Shown: piece by piece, positions 33,127-40,993 of the stretch
How positions within the stretch are numbered: the first letter of the stretch is position 1
Layout: each line of letters begins with the position of its first letter
Assembly (NCBI GenBank): GCA_946551795.1
Contig: CAMNRF010000009.1
Span: 1-45,371, forward strand
DNA length: 45,371 nt
Source of the DNA: an uncultured Oscillibacter sp.
GTDB lineage: Bacteria > Bacillota > Clostridia > Oscillospirales > Oscillospiraceae
Reading direction: 5' to 3'
Notes under the pieces: generated by a model
The model's input: only the letters and a program-made list of their open reading frames with translations
What the model was told of the DNA's origin: nothing
Database searches by the model: none
Program-made: the position numbers and the translations under genes

Positions 33127-35355
33127 TCACTCCGCCGGGGCCTGGCTGGTGTAGCCGTCCCGGTCCAGGGTGTACCGCTTTCCGTCCACCGTAATGGTGG
33201 TTCCCCGGTAATACCTGCCGTCTGGGTCCCGGTGGCGCCAGCCCCGGTCGTCCCTGGTCCAGCCGCCGGCGTCCACGCCCCTGTAGAGGTAGCTGGTCAG
33301 GCCGATGGCCTCCCGGGTCTCGTTGTCCTGGAAGTGCCACCACTCGGAGCTCAGCCCCGCCATGCCCACGCCGGTCATGTACTTGGCCAGCAGGTCCGCG
33401 TTGTCGTTGTTCAGGTAGGCGGCGGAGTACCAGCTCAGATCGTGGATGGCGCTCTGCATCTCCAGCTCCGACTGGAAATCCGCCGTCTCCAGCGTCAGGT
33501 CCAGGGCAATGCCCCGGTTGTGGGCGGAGGTCACCGCCGCCAGGAAGCTGCCCAGGCGGAAGCGGCCGTTGTCCGTCATGACGGCGCCGTAGGTAGGATA
33601 CTCCGGGGGCTCCTCCCCCTCTTCCGCCGGGGGCTCTCCGGGCTCTCCGGGCTCCTCCGGCGGCGCCGTCTCCGGAGCGTCCTCAGCGGGCTCCCGGAGG
33701 CCGGTCTCGTCCTCTTCGCCCTCCTCCGGCGTCTGGAGGAGCTCTTCCTCCCCGCCGGGCTCCGCGCCCTCCTCCGGCGGCGACTCCCCGTCCTCCGGCG
33801 CCAGCAGCGACGCCGGGGCGATCAGCTCCCCGGACTCCGGGTCGATGAGAAAGCCGCTGGTCAGATCCACGCCCCAGCCGGTGACCGGGTCCACCGCGTT
33901 CCCCTCCTCGTCGTACACCAGGGCGGGGTCCGTGAGCTTTGCCGCCGCGGTGTCGTAGAGATAGCGGGTGGCCTCGTTGGGCCGGAACGCCTCGTAGATC
34001 TTCAGCCGGTAGCCATCCTCCAGGGCGGCCTGGGCGGCGGCGAGGAGCTTCTTGGCGCAGGGGTAGAGATAGGGCACCAGGAAGCCGTCCTCCTCCGTGC
34101 GTATGTTCTCAAACCCCGGGATCACCTGGCCCGTGATGGAGGCCATGGGGCTGTCGTGGACCTTGAAGAGGGACTCGTAGCTGTTGGTGATGTCGTAGGC
34201 GCAGTAGTCGCCGGTGTACTCGGAGAGGTTGATCATGCAGTAGCGGCTGTCCACGTAGCCGCAGCGGTCCTTGTACCGCACCCGGAACCACTGGCCGTCC
34301 TCCTCCAGGACGCACAGGGCCGTCCCCGCGACAACGCGCCCCAGGGACTGGGACTCCCCGGCGCTCTGGCAGAAATCCAGGTCGATGATGGGCCAGACGG
34401 TGCAGTACAGCGGGGAGACGGAGGCGTAGAAGGAGACCTCCTCCTCCACCTGCCTCTCACCGGCGTGGTCCCTGGTGATCACCTGATAGCGGTGGCTGGA
34501 GCCGGAGGCCAGGCGGCCCAGGTCATAGTGGAAGGTCTCCCGTGCCTCCGGCCGGTCCAGGGTCACCCAGGCGCCCTGGCGCCACTCCCGCAGCTCGTAT
34601 TCGCTGCCCCGGGCCTCGTTCCACTCCAGGGCGTACATCCGGGGTTCCGTCTCCCGGACGCTGAGGGACAGCTCGTCTCCCAGCAGATCCCCCCGCTCCA
34701 CGGTGATGGGCGCGGAGGGCGGACCGTACAGGACGTACCCCGTCCCGGGGGAGCCCGCCCGCAGGGCCAGCTCCAGGGACTCTCCGTGGCTGGGCATGGC
34801 CGGTCCCTCCTTTCCGTCAAATCGAAGATGGGTCCCCGTCCCGCTGGAGGAGGCCACCGGCAGATACACGCCGTCCCGCAAGACGCAGACCGCGTACACC
34901 GGGCTCTTCCCGCCCTCCCAGGAGAAGGTCATGGCCCCCTCCTCCGGCTCCCCGGTGAGCGCCGGGGTCTCCAGATCGGCGGAGGCCACCTCCGCGTCCA
35001 GGTGGGTCAGGCTGGTGAGCTCCCGGGCTATGCCCAGGAGATTCGTGCCGGAGGCCGCCGCCTGCACCCGCACCCGGAAGGGCGCGGACACGCCGGTGAC
35101 CGCCAGGGAGGGCCTATCCGTGTGCTGGCGCAGGCTCTGCCCGTCGCCGTGGAGCTCCACCAGGTAGACGCTGCCCGCCCCGGCGTCCGGCCAGGAGAGG
35201 ACCAGAGACCCGTCCGCCTCCATACAGGCCAGGATGTCTCCCTCCGGCAGGGAGGGCCGTCTCACGCCGGGGGTGATAAAGTAGGCCGCGGCCAGAAGGC
35301 CCGCCGCCGCCAGGGCGATCACCAGTAGTCCGATCAGCCAGCGCATGTGCTTCAT
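33127..35355 (-). CDS. Membrane-anchored VanX/VanY-type M15 peptidase with SH3 domain and acidic insert
   Basis: A 742-residue cell-wall enzyme. ATG 35355 has AGGAGG at 8 nt. Seen: N-terminal anchor (about 5-27); a region of beta-rich repeats (about 40-310); bacterial SH3-like domain (about 338-378, VVAGTALCVLEEDGQWFRVRY); then M15 residues EAFRPNEATRYL (Arg458), SAHNRGIALDL (His612, Asp619) and SEWWHFQD (Glu671, His674), the zinc and catalytic set of D,D-dipeptidases and carboxypeptidases. A Glu/Pro-rich linker (about 518-590) interrupts the domain between Arg458 and His612. The tail has a choline-binding-like repeat (GWTRDDRGWRHRDPDG). Likely trims peptidoglycan D-Ala-D-Ala. Last gene of the operon. 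Confidence 0.88.
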   Translation of the reverse strand: MKHMRWLIGLLVIALAAAGLLAAAYFITPGVRRPSLPEGDILACMEADGSLVLSWPDAGAGSVYLVELHGDGQSLRQHTDRPSLAVTGVSAPFRVRVQAAASGTNLLGIARELTSLTHLDAEVASADLETPALTGEPEEGAMTFSWEGGKSPVYAVCVLRDGVYLPVASSSGTGTHLRFDGKEGPAMPSHGESLELALRAGSPGTGYVLYGPPSAPITVERGDLLGDELSLSVRETEPRMYALEWNEARGSEYELREWRQGAWVTLDRPEARETFHYDLGRLASGSSHRYQVITRDHAGERQVEEEVSFYASVSPLYCTVWPIIDLDFCQSAGESQSLGRVVAGTALCVLEEDGQWFRVRYKDRCGYVDSRYCMINLSEYTGDYCAYDITNSYESLFKVHDSPMASITGQVIPGFENIRTEEDGFLVPYLYPCAKKLLAAAQAALEDGYRLKIYEAFRPNEATRYLYDTAAAKLTDPALVYDEEGNAVDPVTGWGVDLTSGFLIDPESGELIAPASLLAPEDGESPPEEGAEPGGEEELLQTPEEGEEDETGLREPAEDAPETAPPEEPGEPGEPPAEEGEEPPEYPTYGAVMTDNGRFRLGSFLAAVTSAHNRGIALDLTLETADFQSELEMQSAIHDLSWYSAAYLNNDNADLLAKYMTGVGMAGLSSEWWHFQDNETREAIGLTSYLYRGVDAGGWTRDDRGWRHRDPDGRYYRGTTITVDGKRYTLDRDGYTSQAPAE

Positions 35356-35404
35356 AGGAGGTCCCTCCTGAAAAGATGATGGAATCCCGCGGAGCGGGTC
35401 CGGG

Positions 35405-35935
35405 TCACATGACGGCGTACACCGTCTCGTAGTCCGCGCCCCGCTCCGTGTAGACCACGAAGCCGTCGTAGGTCAGCTCACCGTCGTCGCCGTCAATGAG
35501 GCAGCTGGGGGCGTAGTCCGCAGACAGGGGCTGGCCGATGGCGGCGTACAGCTCGCTGACCGGACGGCCCACCAGCCCCTGGGCGATGGCCTTGGGGTCT
35601 CCGGCGGGCTTGGCGGGCGTCTCCGCAGGCTTCTCCGGCTCCGCCGCCGGGGCGGGTTTGTCCGCGGGCTGGTCCGCCGGAGCGGCGGGTGCCGCGGGGT
35701 CCTCCGCGGGCTCCGCCGGGGACGCGGGCTCCGCCGGGGCCTCCGCGGGCTCTTCCACGGGGTCCTCCGGCGCGGGTGCAGGGGGCTCCGGCTGGGGCGC
35801 CGGGGCCGCCGGGACGGCGGGCGCCGTCTTCTCCTCCGCGGGGGCCTCCGGGGCCGCCTGGGTCTGGCCGCCGCAGGCGCACAGGGCGCACAGCAGCGCG
35901 ATGGCCAGCAGGACCGACAAAATCTTTCTCATCAT
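35405..35935 (-). CDS. Pro/Ala/Glu-rich lipoprotein with small C-terminal domain
   Basis: A 176-residue lipoprotein; either adjacent ATG (35935 or 35932) could be used, with AAGGAG 5 or 8 nt upstream. Seen: signal peptide with lipobox LCAC, Cys21; a low-complexity Pro/Ala/Glu stalk (about 27-110) that probably spans the cell wall; and a 60-residue folded end (GLVGRPVSELYAAIGQPL ... YDGFVVYTERG) resembling SmpA/BLIP-like folds only loosely. No enzyme motif. It sits between the SLH-transglutaminase and M15 genes with short gaps, so it is part of the operon, perhaps as a scaffold. Confidence 0.82.
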   Translation of the reverse strand: MMRKILSVLLAIALLCALCACGGQTQAAPEAPAEEKTAPAVPAAPAPQPEPPAPAPEDPVEEPAEAPAEPASPAEPAEDPAAPAAPADQPADKPAPAAEPEKPAETPAKPAGDPKAIAQGLVGRPVSELYAAIGQPLSADYAPSCLIDGDDGELTYDGFVVYTERGADYETVYAVM

Positions 35936-35950
35936 TCTCTCTCCTTCGCG

Positions 35951-37339
35951 TCAGGCCGCCGCCGGCGGACGCCGGTACTGCCACCTGTTGTCATAATCAT
36001 AAAACTTATAGAGGTTGATGTCAAAACGTTTTTTTCTGCGGTAAGCCATCTCCAGCTCCGAGTCGAAAATGTAGTTCCGCCCGTCGAAGGCGATCTCGAT
36101 CCAGGAGTGGGGGGCCCGGTTGGAGCCCACGGTGCCGCTGTAGATCACGGAGTCATAGCCGATCCAGCGGGTGAGGTACCACAGGAGGGAGGCGTAGCAA
36201 TAGCAGTTGCCGTAGCCGGTGTTCAGCATATTCAGGGCGTCCTTCTGCATGAAGTCCGTGGCCCCGAAGGCATAGGCCGGGCGGCGCAGGTAGGTGAAGG
36301 AGTCCCGGGTGTAGAGGTACAGGGCCCGGAGCATCTCCTCCTGCGTCATGGAGGGGTTGGTCCGGGACACCACAATGGCGCGGAGCTTGGCGTCCAGCTC
36401 GGCGCTGCCGGAGGTGAAGTGCCCGGCGGCGTCAAAGGGGAAGTTCCCCCGGTTCTCGCTGCGCAGGATGTCCCCGCGCTGGCTGTCGTAGCAGTAGAGC
36501 CAGCCGTCCACCAGGTGGAAGCCGTCCGCGGGCACCGTCTCCCGGGGAGTGTGGCCGGTCCAGTGCTCCCCGCCGTCCGTCTCGCAGTCATGGGCCACGG
36601 AGGCCTCCAGCACATCGTAGTAGAACCAGTGGCTGGGGGACACGTCCACATAGAAGGCGGGGTGCACCGTGTCGATGTAGTCCCGGTCCGCCTCACGGCC
36701 CAGGGCCCGGTTCAAAAGCACCGCCGCCTCGGCCCGGGTGACGTGCTCCTCCGGGTGGAAGGTCCCGTCCTCCTTCCCCCGGGCCCAGCCCGCCGCCCGG
36801 GCGGAGCGGATGCAGGGCGCGTCCGGGGAGTTCTCCGGCACGTCGGAAAAGAGCTCCGCGTCCTGGCGCAGGGGGAAGAAGCTGGCCACATACCGCACAA
36901 ACTCCCCCCGGGTCACCGGCTCCTCCGGCAGAAACTCCGCCTCGCCGGGACGCATGACCCCCAGGGCGCCTAGGGTCCCGGCGGCCCGGGCGTACCAGGC
37001 GTCCGCGGGCACGTCCGTGTACACGGCGTCCGCGGGCAGGTCCTCCGGCAGCAGCCGCAGGAGCATCTGGGCCGCCTGGGCCCGGGTGATCTCCCGCCAG
37101 GGCCGGAAGGCCGGCAGCTCCGCCCCGTCCCCGAAGGCGAAGGGGACGTGCTCCTCCGTCACCAGGGACACCCCCGCCGGGGGCGCCGCCTCCGCCGGCT
37201 CCTCCAGCGGGACCTCGGCGGCCAGGGGGACGGCCCCCTCCTCCACCCGCTGCCCGCCGCCCCGCCGGACGGCGTGGGCCAGCACGCCGCCGCAGATCAG
37301 CAGCGCCGCCAGGGCGATCAGAATTCCTCTTTTTTTCAT
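35951..37339 (-). CDS. SLH-domain protein with C-terminal transglutaminase-like domain
   Basis: A 462-residue exported protein. ATG 37339 is chosen for its GAGGAAG site; the frame open to 37363 is leader. Seen: N-terminal hydrophobic anchor (about 5-21), two or three SLH repeats (about 78-245, with ITRAQAAQMLLRLL, VTRGEFVRYVASFF and VTRAEAAVLLNRAL), a linker, then a transglutaminase-like core with catalytic triad Cys379 (GYGNCYCYASLLWYL), His411 (APHSWIEIAF) and Asp426 (YIFDSE). SLH repeats bind pyruvylated secondary cell-wall polymer, so the enzyme domain may crosslink or hydrolyse surface proteins. Co-transcribed with the MBOAT/DHHW pair. Confidence 0.9.
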   Translation of the reverse strand: MKKRGILIALAALLICGGVLAHAVRRGGGQRVEEGAVPLAAEVPLEEPAEAAPPAGVSLVTEEHVPFAFGDGAELPAFRPWREITRAQAAQMLLRLLPEDLPADAVYTDVPADAWYARAAGTLGALGVMRPGEAEFLPEEPVTRGEFVRYVASFFPLRQDAELFSDVPENSPDAPCIRSARAAGWARGKEDGTFHPEEHVTRAEAAVLLNRALGREADRDYIDTVHPAFYVDVSPSHWFYYDVLEASVAHDCETDGGEHWTGHTPRETVPADGFHLVDGWLYCYDSQRGDILRSENRGNFPFDAAGHFTSGSAELDAKLRAIVVSRTNPSMTQEEMLRALYLYTRDSFTYLRRPAYAFGATDFMQKDALNMLNTGYGNCYCYASLLWYLTRWIGYDSVIYSGTVGSNRAPHSWIEIAFDGRNYIFDSELEMAYRRKKRFDINLYKFYDYDNRWQYRRPPAAA

Positions 37340-37369
37340 GGAAATCGCTTCCTCTCTGTCCACATCTCT

Positions 37370-38713
37370 CTATTGCCAAACCAGCGGCAGCCGCAGGGCC
37401 TCACCGCCGGTGTAAAACACCACGCTCTCCGGTCCGGCGCTCTCCGGGAGGTACAGGCCGAAGCCCCCGTCCTCCAGCAAAAAGGCCTCATAACAGCCGC
37501 CGTCCGCTCCGTTCACCAGCACCGGGGAGGACGGGTCCGCCGCCGGCAGCGTCCCGGAGGCCAGCACACAGCCCGGCAGATTCTCCGACGGCTCCAGGTC
37601 CAGTCGGACGAACCCCCCGCCCCGGACGCTCTCCAGCGCCTGCCGCCGGGGGGCGGGCATCACGGGGACGTTTTGGATCAGATACCGCAGGTTCCGCTCC
37701 ACCAGCTCCACCGCCGCGAAGTCCGCCTCCCGCTGGGCCAGCAGGTCCAGCCGGCAGGGCATGGAGCGGGAGAACAGGGCGCTTGCGAAGCTGTCCGCCA
37801 GATAGGGGTAGAGGTTGTTCCCGAAGGAGTCCCGGAACATCAGCAGCGACCCGCTCCCCTCCTGGCCGTGGGTCTGGATGATGAGATTCTCCGCCGAGCG
37901 GATGGGGGCGTCGTAGGTGAAGCGCAGGCCCTCAAGGGCGAAGTCTCCCTCCTCCGCCGTCCCGGCGGGGTAGAGCATATCGTACAGGTCTCCCCTGTGG
38001 GAGGCCGGGGCAAAGGGCCCCTCAAAGTACCGGGAGGACCGGCCCAGCGCGCCGTTCACCGCGTCCGCCGCCAGGGCCGCGCCCCGGCCGTTCCAGTGGG
38101 AGTCGGTGGAGAAATACAGCGTCTCCCCCTGGTCCCGGAACGCGGCGAAGAGATCCAGATAGGGCACTCCCTGGCTCTCCAGCGCCGCCGCCAGCCGCTC
38201 CGCATTGCCGGGGCCGGCGCCGGGGGTGATGCCGGACATATGCTCCGGGTACAGGGAATTCTTGTTAGGGGCGATGGTGAAGAGGAACGCCGCCCCCTGA
38301 CTTTCGCAGTACTCGGAGACCATCGCCAGGTTCCGGGCGGCGGAGAAGATCTCCCGGTCCGTCATGGGGGCCGTGCCGGCGTAGTCCGGCACGGTGTCGC
38401 CGAAGTAGAGCCAGCCGTCCTCGCCCAGCACCACGTCCTCCGTGATGGAGGCGCCCAGCAGCCGCACGTTCAGCGCCGACCAGAGGGTGATCATCTCCTG
38501 GCGGAGAAAGTGGTGGTCCTCCGCGTACCGCTGGAGCTGGGAGAGGTATTGGGTGTTCACCCTGCCCTGGCGGTCATAGACAGAGGGCAGGGCCGCCAGG
38601 GTCTCGTTGCCGCCGGTGTCCGCCGTCCGGGACAGGGCCATCCCCGCCGAGGGCACCAGACAGGCCAGCAGAATCAGCGCCGTGAAGAGGGCGCACGCAG
38701 CTTTTTTTCCCAT
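37370..38713 (-). CDS. DHHW/AlgJ-like envelope O-acetylation protein
   Basis: A 447-residue exported protein that partners MBOAT acyltransferases. Seen: N-terminal signal anchor (about 5-26), an EDHHFLRQE segment (about 65-73), GEDGWLYFGD (about 97-106), the SGNH-like motifs TDSHWNGRG (Asp204, His206) and FRDSFGNNLYPYL (Ser296). In AlgX/AlgJ and PatB-type proteins these make the Ser-His-Asp triad that transfers acetate to polysaccharide. Follows the MBOAT gene by 9 bp. Together they should O-acetylate an extracytoplasmic polymer such as secondary wall polymer or peptidoglycan. Confidence 0.9.
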   Translation of the reverse strand: MGKKAACALFTALILLACLVPSAGMALSRTADTGGNETLAALPSVYDRQGRVNTQYLSQLQRYAEDHHFLRQEMITLWSALNVRLLGASITEDVVLGEDGWLYFGDTVPDYAGTAPMTDREIFSAARNLAMVSEYCESQGAAFLFTIAPNKNSLYPEHMSGITPGAGPGNAERLAAALESQGVPYLDLFAAFRDQGETLYFSTDSHWNGRGAALAADAVNGALGRSSRYFEGPFAPASHRGDLYDMLYPAGTAEEGDFALEGLRFTYDAPIRSAENLIIQTHGQEGSGSLLMFRDSFGNNLYPYLADSFASALFSRSMPCRLDLLAQREADFAAVELVERNLRYLIQNVPVMPAPRRQALESVRGGGFVRLDLEPSENLPGCVLASGTLPAADPSSPVLVNGADGGCYEAFLLEDGGFGLYLPESAGPESVVFYTGGEALRLPLVWQ

Positions 38714-38722
38714 GACGCCACC

Positions 38723-40129
38723 TCAAAACTGGAAGTAGATAAAGGGCTGGAATCCGCTGCCCGCCATGGCCAGCAGGCACAGCAGGAACAGTCCCGCAGC
38801 CGCGATGTAGGACAGGGCCGCCGCCCAGGTCTTTCCCGAGAGCCTCTGCCAGAGCCACGAGCCCAGGGGTGTGGCGCAGATCACGCCCGCCGCCAGGGCG
38901 CACCAGGCCGCAGGGCCGATCCGCTCCAGGGCCAGGGTGGAGGCGGCGGTCACCCCGCCGGTGAACATGGCCCGGAGCACCGTCACCGCCTCCCCCACGG
39001 TGGCGGCCCGGAACATCACAAAGCCTAGGCACACCGCCAGCAGGGTGTAGACGTGGCCCAGCAGCCGTGCCGGCCAGTGCCGCTGCCAGCGGCGCAGGGG
39101 CAGGGCGCTCTCTATGGCCGAGAGGAGCCCGTGCCACGCGCCCCAGAGGACGAAGGTCCAGCTGGCCCCGTGCCAGAGGCCGCAGAGCAGAAACACCACC
39201 GCCTTATTCAGGCACTTCCGGGGCGTGCCCCACCGGCCGCCCCCCAGGGGGATGTACAGATAGTCCCGGAACCAGGAGGACAGCGAGATGTGCCACCGGC
39301 GCCAGAACTCGGTGATGGAGGCGGAGACGTAGGGGTACTGGAAGTTCTCCGGCGTGTGGAAGCCCAGCATCTGTCCCAGGCCGATGGCCATGTCGCTGTA
39401 GCCGGAGAAGTCGAAGTAGATCTGGAGGGTGTAGGCCGCGGCCCCCAGCCAAGCCAGACGATAGTCCAGCCCCGCTCCCAGGGAGAAGGCGGCGTCCGCC
39501 GCCGGGGCGGCCAGGCCCGCGATGAGGGACTTCTTGGCAAAGCCCACGATGAACCGCCGGAGCCCCCGGGCCGCCTGGGCGGCGCTGAGGGGCGTCCGCT
39601 CCTCCAGCTGGGCCGCGAAGGCGCCGAAGCGGGAGATGGGCCCCGCCGTGGCCTGGGGGAAGAAGGCGATGTACAGCAGCACGTCGGAGAACCGCCGGGC
39701 GGCGGCGTACTCGTTGCGGCAGACGTCGATGGCGTAGGCCATGGCCTTGAAGGTGAAAAAGGAGATCCCCACCGGCAGCAGAAGATCCGCCTCCGGCAGG
39801 CGGAGTCCCGTGAGACTGTTTACGATGCCGGTGAAAAAGTTCAGATACTTGAAGACGCCCAGCATCAGGAGCTCCAGCGCCAGCACCAGGGCCAGCAGGG
39901 CCCGCTTGGCCCGGACCCGGGGGATCAGCACCCCCGCGCCCCAGCTCAGCACGGCGGCCAGGAGCAGGCAGGGCAGCCCCTGCCACTGTCCTGCGGCGTA
40001 GAACAGCAGGCTTGCGATGAGCAAAAAGGCGTTCTTCCCCCGCCGCCCCGGCACGAGGGCGTACAGCAAAAACAGCGGTGGAAAGAAGAAGAACAAAAAC
40101 GAGGCGGTGTTGAATGCCAATTCAAACAT
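38723..40129 (-). CDS. MBOAT-family O-acyltransferase (AlgI/DltB/PatA-like)
   Basis: A 468-residue multi-helix membrane protein. The start is uncertain: ATG 40129 has AGAGG immediately before it with no spacer, while TTG 40120 has it at 9 nt. Seen: GISFFTFKAMAYAIDV, the AlgI signature FWRRWHISLSSWFRDYLYIPLGG in overlapping pieces (about 262-285) and FLLCGLWHGASWTFVLWGAWHG with the catalytic His. It should move acyl groups across the membrane to the DHHW partner. First gene of the five-gene envelope operon. Confidence 0.92.
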   Translation of the reverse strand: MFELAFNTASFLFFFFPPLFLLYALVPGRRGKNAFLLIASLLFYAAGQWQGLPCLLLAAVLSWGAGVLIPRVRAKRALLALVLALELLMLGVFKYLNFFTGIVNSLTGLRLPEADLLLPVGISFFTFKAMAYAIDVCRNEYAAARRFSDVLLYIAFFPQATAGPISRFGAFAAQLEERTPLSAAQAARGLRRFIVGFAKKSLIAGLAAPAADAAFSLGAGLDYRLAWLGAAAYTLQIYFDFSGYSDMAIGLGQMLGFHTPENFQYPYVSASITEFWRRWHISLSSWFRDYLYIPLGGGRWGTPRKCLNKAVVFLLCGLWHGASWTFVLWGAWHGLLSAIESALPLRRWQRHWPARLLGHVYTLLAVCLGFVMFRAATVGEAVTVLRAMFTGGVTAASTLALERIGPAAWCALAAGVICATPLGSWLWQRLSGKTWAAALSYIAAAGLFLLCLLAMAGSGFQPFIYFQF

Positions 40130-40219
40130 CCTCTTTCATCTGGAGTGACCCCGCGGCAAAATGGAGGACGGCATCCCCCTCCCCCGCCGCCGCGGGAAAC
40201 GAGCTGACGGTATTACATA

Positions 40220-40248
40220 AGTTTACAAAAAATTTTCATTTTTTTCAA
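40220..40248 (-). promoter_or_regulatory. Candidate promoter of the envelope operon
   Basis: Minus strand: TTGAAA (40243-40248), 17-bp spacer, TAAACT (40220-40225), about 90 bp before the start, in a strongly AT-rich stretch. Confidence 0.5.
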
Positions 40249-40266
40249 GATATATCTGTTGATTTT

Positions 40267-40283
40267 TGTCGGATTTTGTCGAA
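40267..40283 (+). promoter_or_regulatory. Tandem Spo0A-box-like heptamers
   Basis: TGTCGGA (40267-40273) and TGTCGAA (40277-40283), 10 bp apart and each preceded by TTT; the second, TTTTGTCGAAAA, matches the Spo0A box. They lie upstream of the candidate envelope-operon promoter. Confidence 0.35.
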
Positions 40284-40314
40284 AAAAGAGGGCTGGGACG
40301 GCTCTCTTTTTTCG
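40280..40314. terminator. A/T-flanked stem-loop in the divergent region
   Basis: CGAAAAAAGAG (40280-40290) and CTCTTTTTTCG (40304-40314), perfect 11-bp arms, with A- and T-runs inside the stem. It lies between divergent operons, so it may insulate transcripts or act as an attenuator. Confidence 0.45.
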
Positions 40315-40385
40315 TGGGGGCGGCCTTTTGCCCTCCGGGGCTGTCTATGGTATCATGAAAGCATGAAAAATTTTTTGAAAAAGGC

Positions 40386-40413
40386 GGGATACTTTTGCCC
40401 GCTCCGGCGTTTA
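40386..40413 (+). promoter_or_regulatory. ECF-type promoter of the sigma factor operon
   Basis: GGGATACT (40386-40393), 14-bp spacer, CGTTTA (40408-40413), then CC and CAGAA downstream, with an A/T block before it. The same arrangement and spacing recurs at 42236-42263. It lies 46 bp before the sigma factor start. Strong indication of autoregulation. Confidence 0.75.
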
Positions 40414-40459
40414 CCTGGCAGAAACGGCGGAGACGCCGGTACAGAGGAGGAGAATTTCC

Positions 40460-40993
40460 GTGCTTGCGATTTACCTTGCCATGCTGGAGACGGAGGCGGA
40501 CCAGCGGCGGTTCACCCGGCTCTACGAGGCATACGAGAAGACGGTCTACGCGGTGGCCCTGCGGGTCCTTGGAGACCCCACCCGGGCGGAGGACGCCGCC
40601 CAGCAGACCTGGTTCCAGCTGCTGCGGAGCTGGGAGCGGGTGTCCGCCCTGCCCTGGGAGGAGACGGAGGGGTACGTGGTCACCGCCGCCAAGAACTGCG
40701 CGCTGGACCTGCTGCGGACGGAGAGAAAGACCGTGCCCTTCCCGGAGGACTGGGACCCCCCGGCCCGGGAGACCAGGGAGGACGAATTCGACTACCTGGT
40801 CTCCCTGATCCGGTCTCTGCCGGAGGGGTACCGGCGGATTCTGGAGCTGAAGCTGGTGGAGGAGCAGAGCAACCGTGAGATTGCCGGTTGGCTGGGGATG
40901 AATGAGTCCACGGTGGCCAGCCGGGTGCTGCGGGGGCGGACCATGCTGAAAGAGCGTCTGGAAAAGGAGGGATACCACTATGCGGCAGTTTGA
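40460..40993 (+). CDS. ECF RNA polymerase sigma factor
   Basis: A 177-residue extracytoplasmic-function sigma factor. The start is GTG 40460 after GAGGAGG. Seen: region 2 with RRFTRLYEAYEKTVYAVALRVLGD and EDAAQQTWFQLLRSWERV (about 15-70), and region 4 with SLPEGYRRILELKLVEEQSNREIAGWLG then MNESTVASRVLRGRTMLKERL (about 110-165), giving the helix-turn-helix for the -35 element. It overlaps the DUF4179 anti-sigma gene by 14 bp, the normal pairing of these systems. Preceded by its own ECF-type promoter. Confidence 0.94.
   Translation: MLAIYLAMLETEADQRRFTRLYEAYEKTVYAVALRVLGDPTRAEDAAQQTWFQLLRSWERVSALPWEETEGYVVTAAKNCALDLLRTERKTVPFPEDWDPPARETREDEFDYLVSLIRSLPEGYRRILELKLVEEQSNREIAGWLGMNESTVASRVLRGRTMLKERLEKEGYHYAAV

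Noticed and set aside
33022-35328. 768-residue plus-strand frame over the M15 peptidase
   Set aside because: Opposite strand of a gene with intact catalytic motifs; the frame is GC-artifact.
40438-40459. A longer sigma factor start upstream of GTG 40460
   Set aside because: The -10 element and Shine-Dalgarno lie there, so coding cannot begin earlier.
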